DNA of 64,000 nt from the NCBI GenBank assembly GCA_019218415.1, contig JAHUUL010000001.1, forward strand, positions 1-64,000, read 5' to 3'. The notes below the pieces were generated by a model. That model was not told the origin of the DNA. It saw only the letters and a list, made by a program, of their open reading frames with translations, and ran no database searches. A program made the position numbers and the translations under genes. This document shows positions 26,828 to 34,262 of the stretch, piece by piece (positions within the stretch are counted from its first letter, which is position 1; each line of letters begins with the position of its first letter). The DNA comes from Dermabacteraceae bacterium TAE3-ERU27 (lineage in GTDB: Bacteria; Actinomycetota; Actinomycetes; Actinomycetales; Dermabacteraceae).

Positions 26828-26842
26828 TTGCACGTTTGTGAA
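26828..26842. promoter_or_regulatory. TTGCACG-type motif between pdxK and csbD
   Basis: TTGCACGTTTGTGAA is the third copy of the motif found near glpD/sorC and ugpA. It could act on either divergent gene. Confidence 0.35.
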
Positions 26843-26855
26843 ATCTTTGTTTCAC
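26838..26855. promoter_or_regulatory. Palindrome upstream of csbD
   Basis: GTGAAA-tctttg-TTTCAC is a perfect 6+6+6 inverted repeat about 75 bases before csbD, overlapping the preceding motif. The regulator is unknown. Confidence 0.45.
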
Positions 26856-26928
26856 CAGCAGCAATATTTTCTGGCGGCGGAGGCTTCTTCGTGTCACACT
26901 GAGAATCCGTCGACGAAAGGAGCCCGAC

Positions 26929-27126
26929 ATGGGTCTCGAAGACAAGATCAAGAACAAGGCTGAAGAGCTCGCTGGCAAGGCCAAGGAAGCTTTCGGCAAG
27001 GCCACCGACAACGAGAAGCTCCAGGCCGAGGGCGTCGCCCAGCAGGCCGAGTCCGGCGTTAAGCAGGGTGTCGAGGACGTCAAGGACGCAGCCAAGGACG
27101 TCGCCGACGACCTCACCGGCAAGTAA
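26929..27126 (+). CDS. CsbD-family general stress protein
   Basis: The small acidic/lysine-rich 65-residue protein is nearly all amphipathic helix: DKIKNKAEELAGKAKEAFGKAT is the CsbD core, followed by two Asp/Lys-rich turns. Members are abundant stress-induced cytoplasmic proteins of unknown biochemical function. GAAAGGAG precedes the ATG at good spacing. Codon use is highly biased, consistent with high expression, and a strong terminator follows 25 bases after the stop. Confidence 0.85.
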   Translation: MGLEDKIKNKAEELAGKAKEAFGKATDNEKLQAEGVAQQAESGVKQGVEDVKDAAKDVADDLTGK

Positions 27127-27151
27127 TAGCGAGCCTCTCGCCTAAAAGCTA

Positions 27152-27189
27152 AAACGTATCCCCCGGAGGAAACTCCGGGGGATACGTTT
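27152..27189 (+). terminator. Strong terminator of csbD
   Basis: A perfect 17-bp stem AAACGTATCCCCCGGAG (27152-27168) with its complement (27173-27189) around a GAAA tetraloop. The stem ends in GTTT. Confidence 0.88.
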
Positions 27190-27190
27190 A

Positions 27191-27293
27191 ACGTTTGGGT
27201 GCACTTTCGGTGGGTTAAAACCCCTTTTAGCAGCGGTTAGTGCACCCCGGCGTCAGGGAGTGAGAGTTACCAGCAGTTAGTGCACCCAGGCGT
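27191..27293. repeat. Dispersed GTGCAC-type intergenic repeat, copy 1
   Basis: The element starts with ACGTTTGGGTGCACT (27191-27205) and GGTGGGTTAAA (27209-27219). Two oppositely oriented arms follow: TTAGTGCACCCCGGCGT (27237-27253) and TTAGTGCACCCAGGCGT (27277-27293), exactly 40 bases apart. A second copy with the same order and the same 40-base period is at 46939-47070. It lies between csbD and the convergent tRNA-Ser. It encodes nothing visible. Confidence 0.75.
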
Positions 27294-27345
27294 CATGCCT
27301 CCGCACACGACAGCGCCCAGGGGAAGCTCCCATCGAGGCATAGAA

Positions 27346-27375
27346 AAATCCCCCGGAGTTTCCTCCGGGGGATTT
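27346..27375 (-). terminator. Terminator of tRNA-Ser
   Basis: AAATCCCCCGGAG (27346-27358) pairs with 27363-27375 around a 4-nt loop. Read leftward the loop is GAAA and the stem core equals that of the csbD terminator. It lies 4 bases beyond the tRNA 3' end. Confidence 0.8.
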
Positions 27376-27379
27376 CTTC

Positions 27380-27470
27380 TGGCGGTAGCGGCGGGATTTG
27401 AACCCGCGGTACGGGGTTACCGTACACAACATTTCGAGTGTTGCACCTTCGGCCGCTCGGACACGCTACC
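27380..27470 (-). tRNA. tRNA-Ser(CGA)
   Basis: Read leftward from 27470: acceptor GGTAGCG pairs with CGCTACC, followed by discriminator G and an encoded CCA (27382-27380). The anticodon stem CAACA/TGTTG encloses the loop CTCGAAA, giving anticodon CGA for codon UCG. A long variable arm (TACGG...CCGTA) and a T-loop GGTTCAAATCC are present, as expected for a class II serine tRNA of about 88 nt plus CCA. Confidence 0.95.
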
Positions 27471-27510
27471 GTGATCTACTCTAGCGAAAGCCGCCGCGCA
27501 GCGCCACCTG

Positions 27511-27536
27511 GGCATCAGGTGCGGGCATCAGGTGCG
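27511..27536. repeat. 13-bp tandem duplication
   Basis: GGCATCAGGTGCG occurs twice head to tail (27511-27523 and 27524-27536) in the spacer between plsC and the tRNA. Confidence 0.7.
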
Positions 27537-27596
27537 AGAGAACTCACCGCCCGCGCTCGGCGTTTACCTACGCACGCTGTATCCACGCGCGGGAAA

Positions 27597-27623
27597 CGCC
27601 GGGGGTGAGCGCCGCCCCCGGTG
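27597..27623 (-). terminator. Terminator hairpin after plsC
   Basis: A 9-bp stem (27597-27605 with 27615-27623, one G-T pair) and a 9-nt loop, 16 bases after the plsC stop. Read leftward it is followed by GTTTCCC. Confidence 0.55.
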
Positions 27624-27638
27624 CTGCCTTTCCGCCCC

Positions 27639-28454
27639 TTAGCCCAGCTTTTCGCGTTCGGCCCGCCGCGCCTCCCAGGCCGCTTCGGCCTCGGCCACGG
27701 TGGGGGCGCTGCCTCCCCTGTCGGCCGGCATCCAGGCCGCACCGGGCGGGATCTCGGCCGGGAACAGATCGATCGCCCTGTCCACCGTGTCGGAAAGCGC
27801 CTGCTGCAGGCGCGCGTTGGCCTCCTGCACGTCCTCGTCCGGGCCGACGTACAGCGGCACGCCGATCACCACGGATACGGGCGCCCGCCAGAGATTTCGT
27901 AGCTTAAAGCGCGCGCCGCCGCCGAGGATACGCTGACCTCCGAACACGGCCACCGGCACCACGGGAGAGCCCGTTTCCTGCGCCAGACGCACCGCGCCGG
28001 TGCGCAGCCGATGCGGCCTAATGGCCCGGTTGCGCGAGCCTTCCGGGAAGATGCCGACCCATTCCCCTCGCTCCAGCTTTGCCTTCGCGTCCTGGTAGGC
28101 GGCGGCACCCGCAGCCCGGTTCACGGGGATGTGCCCGCACCAACCGTTGATGGCCCGCATGAATTCGTTGTTGGCCCATTTAAGGGCGATCATGTAGCGC
28201 ACGTGGGTGCCCTGGGCACGGTAGATGGTCCACTGCGCAAACACGAAGTCGAGCAGGGAGGTGTGGCTGATCGCAATTACCGCCGACGTGCCGGGGGTGG
28301 CTTTCCTGAACCAACGCCGCTTTTCGCCCGCGGGGGTGTCCGGCGGCAGGTTTTGCAGGCCGTCGTAATTGACCCTGGCGCGCAGCAGCGCGATGAGGCC
28401 CTGGCCGAGGCGAACTATCCCTCGGTAAACAATCTCGTTCTGGCGGTATTCCAC
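27639..28454 (-). CDS. plsC: 1-acyl-sn-glycerol-3-phosphate acyltransferase family protein
   Basis: The 271-residue PlsC-type acyltransferase acts at the inner membrane face in phosphatidic acid synthesis. Catalytic motif I is HTSLLDF (H-x4-D) and motif III is FPEGSRNR; RGIVRLGQGLIALLRARV near the N-terminus is an amphipathic membrane-binding segment. It could also be a related lyso-lipid acyltransferase. The GTG start at 28454 has TAGGCT 6 nt upstream and no ribosome site. The -10 core is shared with the divergent peptidase gene. A C-terminal Glu/Arg-rich tail is disordered-looking. Confidence 0.87.
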   Translation of the reverse strand: MEYRQNEIVYRGIVRLGQGLIALLRARVNYDGLQNLPPDTPAGEKRRWFRKATPGTSAVIAISHTSLLDFVFAQWTIYRAQGTHVRYMIALKWANNEFMRAINGWCGHIPVNRAAGAAAYQDAKAKLERGEWVGIFPEGSRNRAIRPHRLRTGAVRLAQETGSPVVPVAVFGGQRILGGGARFKLRNLWRAPVSVVIGVPLYVGPDEDVQEANARLQQALSDTVDRAIDLFPAEIPPGAAWMPADRGGSAPTVAEAEAAWEARRAEREKLG

Positions 28455-28460
28455 GGGATA

Positions 28461-28470
28461 AGCCTAGGCT
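28461..28470. promoter_or_regulatory. Bidirectional leaderless promoter core (plsC / ptrB)
   Basis: AGCCTAGGCT is a perfect palindrome that gives TAGGCT on both strands. Each box is followed by exactly 6 nt and then the start codon: ATG at 28477 rightward, GTG at 28454 leftward. The two -10 boxes overlap by two bases, so the promoters should be mutually exclusive. Confidence 0.65.
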
Positions 28471-28476
28471 TAGCGC

Positions 28477-30585
28477 ATGAAGAATACGACTGCGACTCCC
28501 CCGGTACCGGAAAAGCGTCCCATCACACGAACCCATCACGGCGACACCACCAGCGATGACTATGACTGGCTGCGCGATAAAAACCTGCCCGAGGTAATCG
28601 CCCACCTGGAGGCAGAAAACGCTTACGCCGACGCCCGCACCGCCCACCTGGGGGCAGTGCGCGAGGCGATCGTGGAGGAGATTCGCGGCTACACGAAGGA
28701 AACCGACATGTCGGTTCCCTCCCTGCGCGGCGACTGGTGGTACATCACCCGCACCGCAGAGGGCGAAAACTACCCGACCTTCTCCCGCGTGAAGAACAAC
28801 GGCGAGCGCCCCGTGCCGCAGCCGGGCGTCATGCTCGAGGGCGAACAGATGCTGCTCGACTGCCCGAAGCTGGCCGAGGGCGAGCAATTCTTCCAGCTGA
28901 ACGGTATCCAGCCCTCCCCCAGCCAGCGGCTGCTCGCCTACGGCGTGGACACCAGCGGCGGCGAGCGCTACGACCTGCGCGTGCTGGATGTGGAAAGCGG
29001 CGAGGTTATCGACGATGCCGTGCGCGAGACCGGCTCCGGTATCGCGTTTAGCGCCGACGAAACCACGGTTTTCTATGCCCGCGTGAATGACGCCTGGCGG
29101 CAGCACCAGGTGTGGGCGCACCGCGTCGGTACCTCGGCGGACGAGGATCGCCTGGTGTTCGAGGACGAGAACGAGAGCTTCGGCGTTTACTTCTCCACCT
29201 CCCGCGACGGCAAGTACCTGGTGATCGAGACAGTTTCCACCACCTCCACCGAGTGCCACCTGCTGTCCCTCACCGAGCCCGACGCGAAGCCGCGCTGCGT
29301 GCAGCCGCGCCGCCCCGGTCTGGAGTACACGGTCGAGGTGGCGGGCGATGAGCTGCTGATCGTGCACAACGCCGACAACCGTGGCTTTGCGCTTTCGCAC
29401 GCCCCCGTCACCGGCGGCGAATGGGAGCCGCTGTTCGAGGCGGGCGACGGCGAGCGCCTGATGTACGTGGCGGCTTTTGCCGACGCCGCCGTGGTGCAGC
29501 TGCGTTCCGGCGGGTTGTCGTCCCTGCGGGTGCTGCCGCGCCGCGAGGGTAAGTGGGATACGTCGGCGCTGTGGGACGTGCCCCGCACCGGTGAGCTGGA
29601 CACCCTGGAGCTGGCCAGCAACTACAACTACGAGACCGAGACCGTGCGTTTCACCCGTACGAGCCTGCTCACCCCGGACACGGTGTGCGAGGTTGCGCTG
29701 GCTAGCCACGAGGTTGAGGTGCTGAAGCAGACCGAGGTGCCGGGTTACGATCCGAGCCTCTACGTTGAGCGCCGCGAATGGGCGACGGCGACCGACGGCA
29801 CCCGTATCCCGCTGTCGGTGGCGCACCGCCGCGACGTGCAGCCGGACGGCACGAATCCCGGTTACCTGTACGGTTACGGCTCTTACGAGATCTCGATTGA
29901 TCCGTCGTTCAGCGCCATGCGCCTGCCCCTGCTGGATCGCGGCGTGGTGTTCGCTATCGCGCACGTGCGCGGCGGTGGCGAGATGGGCCGCGACTGGTAC
30001 GAGGGCGGCAAGCTGCTGAACAAGAAGAACACCTTCAGCGACTTCGTGGCGTGCGCCCACCACCTGTTCGAGACGGGCCTGGTGCAGCAGGGTCGCCTGG
30101 CCGCCGAGGGCGGCAGCGCGGGCGGTCTGCTGATGGGCGCGGTAACCAACCTGGCTCCCGAGGCCTTCCGCGCCGTGCTGGCGCAGGTGCCGTTCGTGGA
30201 CGCGCTGAACACGATCCTGGATCCGTCCCTGCCGCTGACCGTGGGCGAATGGGAGGAGTGGGGCAACCCGCTGGCCGATCCGGAGGTGTACCGCTACATG
30301 AAGGAGTATTCGCCGGTGGAGAACATCCGCCCGGTCGAATACCCGGCAATCATGGCGGCTACCTCGCTGAACGACATTCGCGTGTTCTACGTGGAGCCCG
30401 CGAAGTGGGTGGCGCGCCTGCGCGAGACGGTGACGAGCGACCAGGCGGAGCGCCCGATCATCTTCCGTTGCGAGATGGTGGCGGGCCACGGCGGCCGCAG
30501 CGGCCGCTACAACAAGTGGGAGCAGCGCGCCGACCAGCTGGCTTTCATGCTGGATCAGATCGGTGCGACCGAGAAGCCCGCGTAA
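28477..30585 (+). CDS. ptrB: Oligopeptidase B (S9A prolyl-oligopeptidase family)
   Basis: The 702-residue protein has an N-terminal beta-propeller (about 1-410) and a C-terminal alpha/beta hydrolase domain. The nucleophile motif is AAEGGSAGGLLMG (catalytic Ser in GGSAGG). The acid lies near ATSLNDIRVFYVEP and the His in GHGGRSGRYNKW. It cleaves after basic residues in short peptides in the cytosol. The Asp/Glu-rich EWEEWGNP segment is the S1 site region of oligopeptidase B. Start ATG 28477 sits 6 nt after TAGGCT with no ribosome site. It ends at a strong terminator. Confidence 0.92.
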   Translation: MKNTTATPPVPEKRPITRTHHGDTTSDDYDWLRDKNLPEVIAHLEAENAYADARTAHLGAVREAIVEEIRGYTKETDMSVPSLRGDWWYITRTAEGENYPTFSRVKNNGERPVPQPGVMLEGEQMLLDCPKLAEGEQFFQLNGIQPSPSQRLLAYGVDTSGGERYDLRVLDVESGEVIDDAVRETGSGIAFSADETTVFYARVNDAWRQHQVWAHRVGTSADEDRLVFEDENESFGVYFSTSRDGKYLVIETVSTTSTECHLLSLTEPDAKPRCVQPRRPGLEYTVEVAGDELLIVHNADNRGFALSHAPVTGGEWEPLFEAGDGERLMYVAAFADAAVVQLRSGGLSSLRVLPRREGKWDTSALWDVPRTGELDTLELASNYNYETETVRFTRTSLLTPDTVCEVALASHEVEVLKQTEVPGYDPSLYVERREWATATDGTRIPLSVAHRRDVQPDGTNPGYLYGYGSYEISIDPSFSAMRLPLLDRGVVFAIAHVRGGGEMGRDWYEGGKLLNKKNTFSDFVACAHHLFETGLVQQGRLAAEGGSAGGLLMGAVTNLAPEAFRAVLAQVPFVDALNTILDPSLPLTVGEWEEWGNPLADPEVYRYMKEYSPVENIRPVEYPAIMAATSLNDIRVFYVEPAKWVARLRETVTSDQAERPIIFRCEMVAGHGGRSGRYNKWEQRADQLAFMLDQIGATEKPA

Positions 30586-30602
30586 ATAGTTAGGGCGTAA
30601 GT

Positions 30603-30645
30603 TGCGGGGCCGGGGAGCGTTTGTTCCCCCGGCCCCGCACTTTTG
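30603..30645 (+). terminator. Rho-independent terminator after ptrB
   Basis: A 13-bp GC-rich stem (30603-30615 with 30627-30639), an 11-nt loop, then CTTTTG. Confidence 0.88.
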
Positions 30646-30700
30646 TTCTCGCTTTACGGCCACGGCCAGCCTCGCTGGTCGCTATTCGCCTCTCCGGCAG

Positions 30701-31393
30701 CTATTCGCTGAGCACGCCGTCCTCGATGCGCAGCACCCGGTCGCAATAAGGCAACATGCGTTCGTCGTGCGTCACCATCACCACGGTGATGTTCTCCCGA
30801 TGCGCCTCTTGCGCAAGTAACTCCACCACCGAGAACGCGCGCGCCGAGTCGAGGGAGGCCGTCGGCTCGTCGGCCAACAGCAGGGCCGGGCGCGGGTAGA
30901 GCGCACGCATGATCGCGGCGCGCTGGCGTTCGCCGCCGGAAAGGTCGCCAGGGAAGGCCGACATCTTCTCCCGCATATTTAGGTCCCTGGCCAGGTTTTC
31001 CGCGCGCCGCCGGGCAAAGCCGCGCCCGCACACCCGATCGGCCAGTTCCAGCTGTTCACGCACCCGCAGGTAGGGCACCAGGTTCGCGGACTGCAGCACG
31101 AAGCCGATCTTTTCGCGGCGCAGCCGCACCAGTTCCCTACCGCTCAGCGCGGCGGTGTCCACGCCCGCGATCTCTACGCTGCCCGCGCTGGGGGTTTGCA
31201 GCCCTCCCAGCAGCGTGAGCAGGGTGGATTTGCCGGAACCGGAGGGGCCTATCACCGCTACGAACTCGCCGCGTTGCAGGGTGAAGCTGGTGGGTTTGAG
31301 CGCCTCGATGTGGGTATCGCCGTCCCGGAAGCGTTTGCTTACGCCGCTGACGCGCACGGCTACCTCGCCCCGCCGCGTTTCCTGACCTGCCAT
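30701..31393 (-). CDS. ABC transporter ATPase (LolD/MacB type)
   Basis: The 230-residue ATPase has Walker A GPSGSGKSTL, Q-loop FVLQSANLVPYLRV, signature LSGGERQRAAIMRAL, Walker B ALLLADEPTASLD and the H-loop VTHDERM. The ALLLADEPTASLDS motif and length fit the MacB/LolD/FtsE class. Its start overlaps the permease stop as TGATG. Together with that permease it forms a mechanotransmission-type ABC system (antibiotic/peptide resistance or envelope stress). The substrate is unknown. Confidence 0.88.
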   Translation of the reverse strand: MAGQETRRGEVAVRVSGVSKRFRDGDTHIEALKPTSFTLQRGEFVAVIGPSGSGKSTLLTLLGGLQTPSAGSVEIAGVDTAALSGRELVRLRREKIGFVLQSANLVPYLRVREQLELADRVCGRGFARRRAENLARDLNMREKMSAFPGDLSGGERQRAAIMRALYPRPALLLADEPTASLDSARAFSVVELLAQEAHRENITVVMVTHDERMLPYCDRVLRIEDGVLSE

Positions 31394-32472
31394 CAGCGCA
31401 TCGCCTCCAACGGATCGATTTTCGCCACCTGCCAGACGGACGCCTGGGCACCGATACAGGCCACCAGGAAGATCGCGGCGGCCACCGCAGCCGTGAATGG
31501 CCAGTTAGCGACGTAGGGCACGGCATCCGGCAGGATCAGGGCCGATCCCGCCGTGAGCAGCGCCCCCACCGCTATGCCCGCCCCGGCGACGAACACGGTC
31601 TGGGTCAGCACCGCGCGGGCGATGTAGCCGCTGGCTACCCCCTGTGCCTTCAGCACCCCGAACACGGGCCGCTTTTGCATGGTGATGATGTACATGAAGA
31701 TGCCGATCACGATCGCGCAGATCAGCACCAGGAACCCGATCATCAGGGAGAACGTGTAGACCTGGGCGGCGTAGCCGGGAAGCGCCCAGATCACGTCTTT
31801 CAGCGGCAGGTAGGTGTAGTCGGCCTGGTTCGCCAGCGCGTCAACTTCACCCTGCGCGGCTGCGGGAAGCACCGCGATTGCGCTCAGTGGGGCCCTGCCC
31901 GCCGTTTCCTCGGCGCTCAGGTCGGTGTAGAGCACGGGCGTTACCGAATAGCTGAGCGCGGGGGCGAAGCCGACCACGCGCAGGTCGGTATCTGACTGTT
32001 TCAGCCGCAGGGTGTCCCCCAGCTTCACGCCGTAGCGGGTGCGCAGGGAGTCCGCCGCCAGCACCTCACCGGCGTTTTCCGGGGCGCGGCCCGTGAGCGG
32101 GGCGGGGCGCAGCACCGAGCCGGGCACGGTCGCTAGCAGCGCCACGGTCACGGTGTCCTGCTCGGCTTCGCTCCCACCGGTGCTCGCCACGGCCTGCGTG
32201 ATTCTCAGCGGCTGCAGCGGGGCGTTGCCCGCCGGGGCGAGTAGGTCTGGTGCGTCTATCCGGATGCGCGAGGCCGACAGCGAGGAGTTCGCGTACTCGG
32301 AGATGACCATGCCGCGCACCCCGAGCGCGTCCAGGGCGCTGCGGTTCGCCTGCGCCAGCCCGTAGGCCAGGCCGGTCAGGAAGAACACCAGGTAGCTGAT
32401 TAGCGCGATGAGCGTAAGCAGTCCCAGGTAGCGTCCGGGGGCGTTGCGGATTTCCCGCCAGCCAAGGAACAT
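31393..32472 (-). CDS. ABC transporter permease (FtsX/MacB-like)
   Basis: The 359-residue protein has four membrane helices. One is near the N-terminus (YLGLLTLIALISYLVFFLTGL), a large extracytoplasmic domain of about 190 residues follows, and three more helices lie at the C-terminus: the FtsX/MacB/DevC layout. ATG 32472 is supported by GGGAGG 7 nt upstream; a frame reaching 32502 adds ten residues with no site. The SWQVAKIDPLEAM ending is typical (P-x-E-A-L/M). It is the first gene of the two-gene operon. Confidence 0.85.
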   Translation of the reverse strand: MFLGWREIRNAPGRYLGLLTLIALISYLVFFLTGLAYGLAQANRSALDALGVRGMVISEYANSSLSASRIRIDAPDLLAPAGNAPLQPLRITQAVASTGGSEAEQDTVTVALLATVPGSVLRPAPLTGRAPENAGEVLAADSLRTRYGVKLGDTLRLKQSDTDLRVVGFAPALSYSVTPVLYTDLSAEETAGRAPLSAIAVLPAAAQGEVDALANQADYTYLPLKDVIWALPGYAAQVYTFSLMIGFLVLICAIVIGIFMYIITMQKRPVFGVLKAQGVASGYIARAVLTQTVFVAGAGIAVGALLTAGSALILPDAVPYVANWPFTAAVAAAIFLVACIGAQASVWQVAKIDPLEAMR

Positions 32473-32540
32473 GTTGCCGCCCTCCCGTAGTTGTCGGCGC
32501 ACCCGGGCAGACCCGACGCACGCTGCGAGTCTGACACAAA

Positions 32541-32582
32541 AGGTGCGGGACCGTCTCCGCTAGGGAGGGCGGTCCCGCACCT
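32541..32582 (-). terminator. Rho-independent terminator of metNIQ
   Basis: AGGTGCGGGACCG (32541-32553) pairs with 32570-32582. Read leftward it is followed by TTTTGTG. It lies 42 bases after the metQ stop. Confidence 0.88.
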
Positions 32583-32624
32583 ATCTAGGTATTTTGTTCG
32601 GCCCTAACGCGAGGGGCGCTCAGT

Positions 32625-33473
32625 TTAGAAAGCCGGGATTACTGCGCCCTCGTAGTTGTCGTTGATGAACTTCTTGACCTGCTCGGAGTGCAGCAGCTTC
32701 TCGAGCTTCTGGATCGCCGGGTTGTTCTCGTCGCCCTCGCGCACCACCAGCAGGTTGGCGTTCGGGTTGTTCTCTGCCGATTCGAGCACCAGCGAATCCT
32801 TGGCCGGGTTCAGGCCGGCCTCGATGGCGTAGTTACCGTTGATGACGCCCGCCGCGAAGTCGCCCAGGGCGCGCGGGATCAGCGGAGCGTCTACCTCGGT
32901 GATCTTGAAGTTCTTGGGGTTCACGGTCACGTCGGCCACCTTGGCGGAGCGCGGATCCACGCCCTCGGTTACGCCCACCAGCTTGTTGGCGACCAGCAGC
33001 GCGATGGCGCGGCCACGGTTGGTCGGATCGTTCGGAATCGCGATCTCGCCGCCCTCGGGCAGGTCAGCAACGTTCTTAAACTTCTTGGAGTACAGGCCGA
33101 GCGGTTCGACGTGCACCGGGGCGAGAGCCACGAACTTGTAGCCCTTGGCCTTCTTCTGCTCCTCCAGGAACGGAATGGTCTGGTAGTAGTTCGCGTCGAT
33201 GTCGCCGTCCTTCAGAGCCTGGTTGGGGATCTGGTAGTCGGTGTATTCGGTGATTACGATGTCCAGCCCCGCGTCCTTGGCCAGGTTGTCCTGGATGAAC
33301 TTCAGGATCTCTGCGTGCGGCTTCGGGGTGGCCCCCACGTTGATGGTGGTGATGCCGTTAGCGTCGGCCTTGGGGCCGCCCTTTTCCTTTTCGCCACCGC
33401 AGGCGGCGAGGGTGGATGCGGCAACCAGGGTGCTGGCGGCGGTGAGCAGGGTACGGCGGGTGAAAACGGACAT
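32625..33473 (-). CDS. metQ: Methionine-binding lipoprotein MetQ (NlpA family)
   Basis: The 282-residue protein has a twin-Arg-like signal (FTRRTLLTAAS) and lipobox Cys25 (STLAAC). The NlpA domain starts at TTINVGATPKPHAEILKFI. YQTIPFLEEQKKAKGYKFVALAPVHVEPLGLYSKK and PNDPTNRGRAIALL are family signatures. It captures D/L-methionine for MetNI. GAGGAG precedes the ATG. It is the last gene of metN-metI-metQ, 81 bases after metI, and carries its own ribosome site. Confidence 0.94.
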   Translation of the reverse strand: MSVFTRRTLLTAASTLVAASTLAACGGEKEKGGPKADANGITTINVGATPKPHAEILKFIQDNLAKDAGLDIVITEYTDYQIPNQALKDGDIDANYYQTIPFLEEQKKAKGYKFVALAPVHVEPLGLYSKKFKNVADLPEGGEIAIPNDPTNRGRAIALLVANKLVGVTEGVDPRSAKVADVTVNPKNFKITEVDAPLIPRALGDFAAGVINGNYAIEAGLNPAKDSLVLESAENNPNANLLVVREGDENNPAIQKLEKLLHSEQVKKFINDNYEGAVIPAF

Positions 33474-33554
33474 GACTGTCTCCTCGAAAAAATTAAAGTC
33501 TGCGAATTGGGGCTTTTCTTGCTGCGTTTGCTTACGGCGGTAGGCGTTGCGGGC

Positions 33555-34262
33555 TTACTTGCCACCCGCGCGGTGGTCTACCGCCCTGGACATTCGGTCA
33601 CCGAGCATCTGGATCGCGATGACGATGATCAGCAGCATGATTACGGCCGCAACGGTCACGCCGTTGTCGTAGCCGCCGTAGCCGAGGCGGAAGGCGAGGT
33701 CGCCCAGCCCCTTACCGCCCACGGTGCCCGCCATGGCGGTGTAGCCGACGACGGCGATGGTCGTGGTGGTGACGGAACCGATCAGGCCGGGCAGTGCCTC
33801 GGGGATCAGCACCTGGCGCACGATCTGCAAGCGGCTCGCGCCCATCATCAGCGCGGCCTCGATCTTGCCGTGCGGGATGTCGCGCAGGTTCACCTCGACC
33901 AGCCGCGCGAAGAACGGTACGGCCGACACGACCAGCGCCAGCATGGCGGCGTTCGGTCCGGTGGAGCGGCCGATCAGTTCCCTAGTGAAGGGGATCAGCG
34001 CGATGATCAGGATGATGAACGGGAACGAACGCACCACGTTCACCACGAAACCGGTGACGCTGTGGATGATGCGCACCGGGCGGCTACGCGAGCCAGCGGC
34101 CTCGAACAGGAACACGCCCAGCGGGGTGCCAAGCAGCACCGTCAGGAACATGCAGCCAAAGGTCATGTAGAGGGTGATCAGGGTGTTGTCCCACAGGCCG
34201 TCGCGCCAGCGATGGAAGATCGGGTTCGCGAGCCATTCGGTCAGGATCTCGGTGATATTCAC
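33555..34262 (-). CDS. metI: Methionine ABC transporter permease MetI
   Basis: The 235-residue permease has five membrane helices and the coupling loop PHGKIEAALMMGASRLQIVRQVLIPEALPGL. The GTG start overlaps the metN stop as GTGA. It forms the membrane channel of the MetNIQ methionine importer. Confidence 0.93.
   Translation of the reverse strand: MNITEILTEWLANPIFHRWRDGLWDNTLITLYMTFGCMFLTVLLGTPLGVFLFEAAGSRSRPVRIIHSVTGFVVNVVRSFPFIILIIALIPFTRELIGRSTGPNAAMLALVVSAVPFFARLVEVNLRDIPHGKIEAALMMGASRLQIVRQVLIPEALPGLIGSVTTTTIAVVGYTAMAGTVGGKGLGDLAFRLGYGGYDNGVTVAAVIMLLIIVIAIQMLGDRMSRAVDHRAGGK

Noticed and set aside
27191-27293. Insertion sequence or transposon remnant with a gene
   Set aside because: No transposase reading frame and no target-site duplication that I can see; kept as a non-coding dispersed repeat.
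27127-27380. CRISPR array
   Set aside because: Only two or three imperfect GTGCAC arms with inverted orientation; no regular direct repeats and unique spacers, and no cas genes.
28180-30663. 827-residue open frame antisense to oligopeptidase B
   Set aside because: The sense strand has intact catalytic motifs, a leaderless promoter and a terminator; the antisense frame has no recognisable domain.
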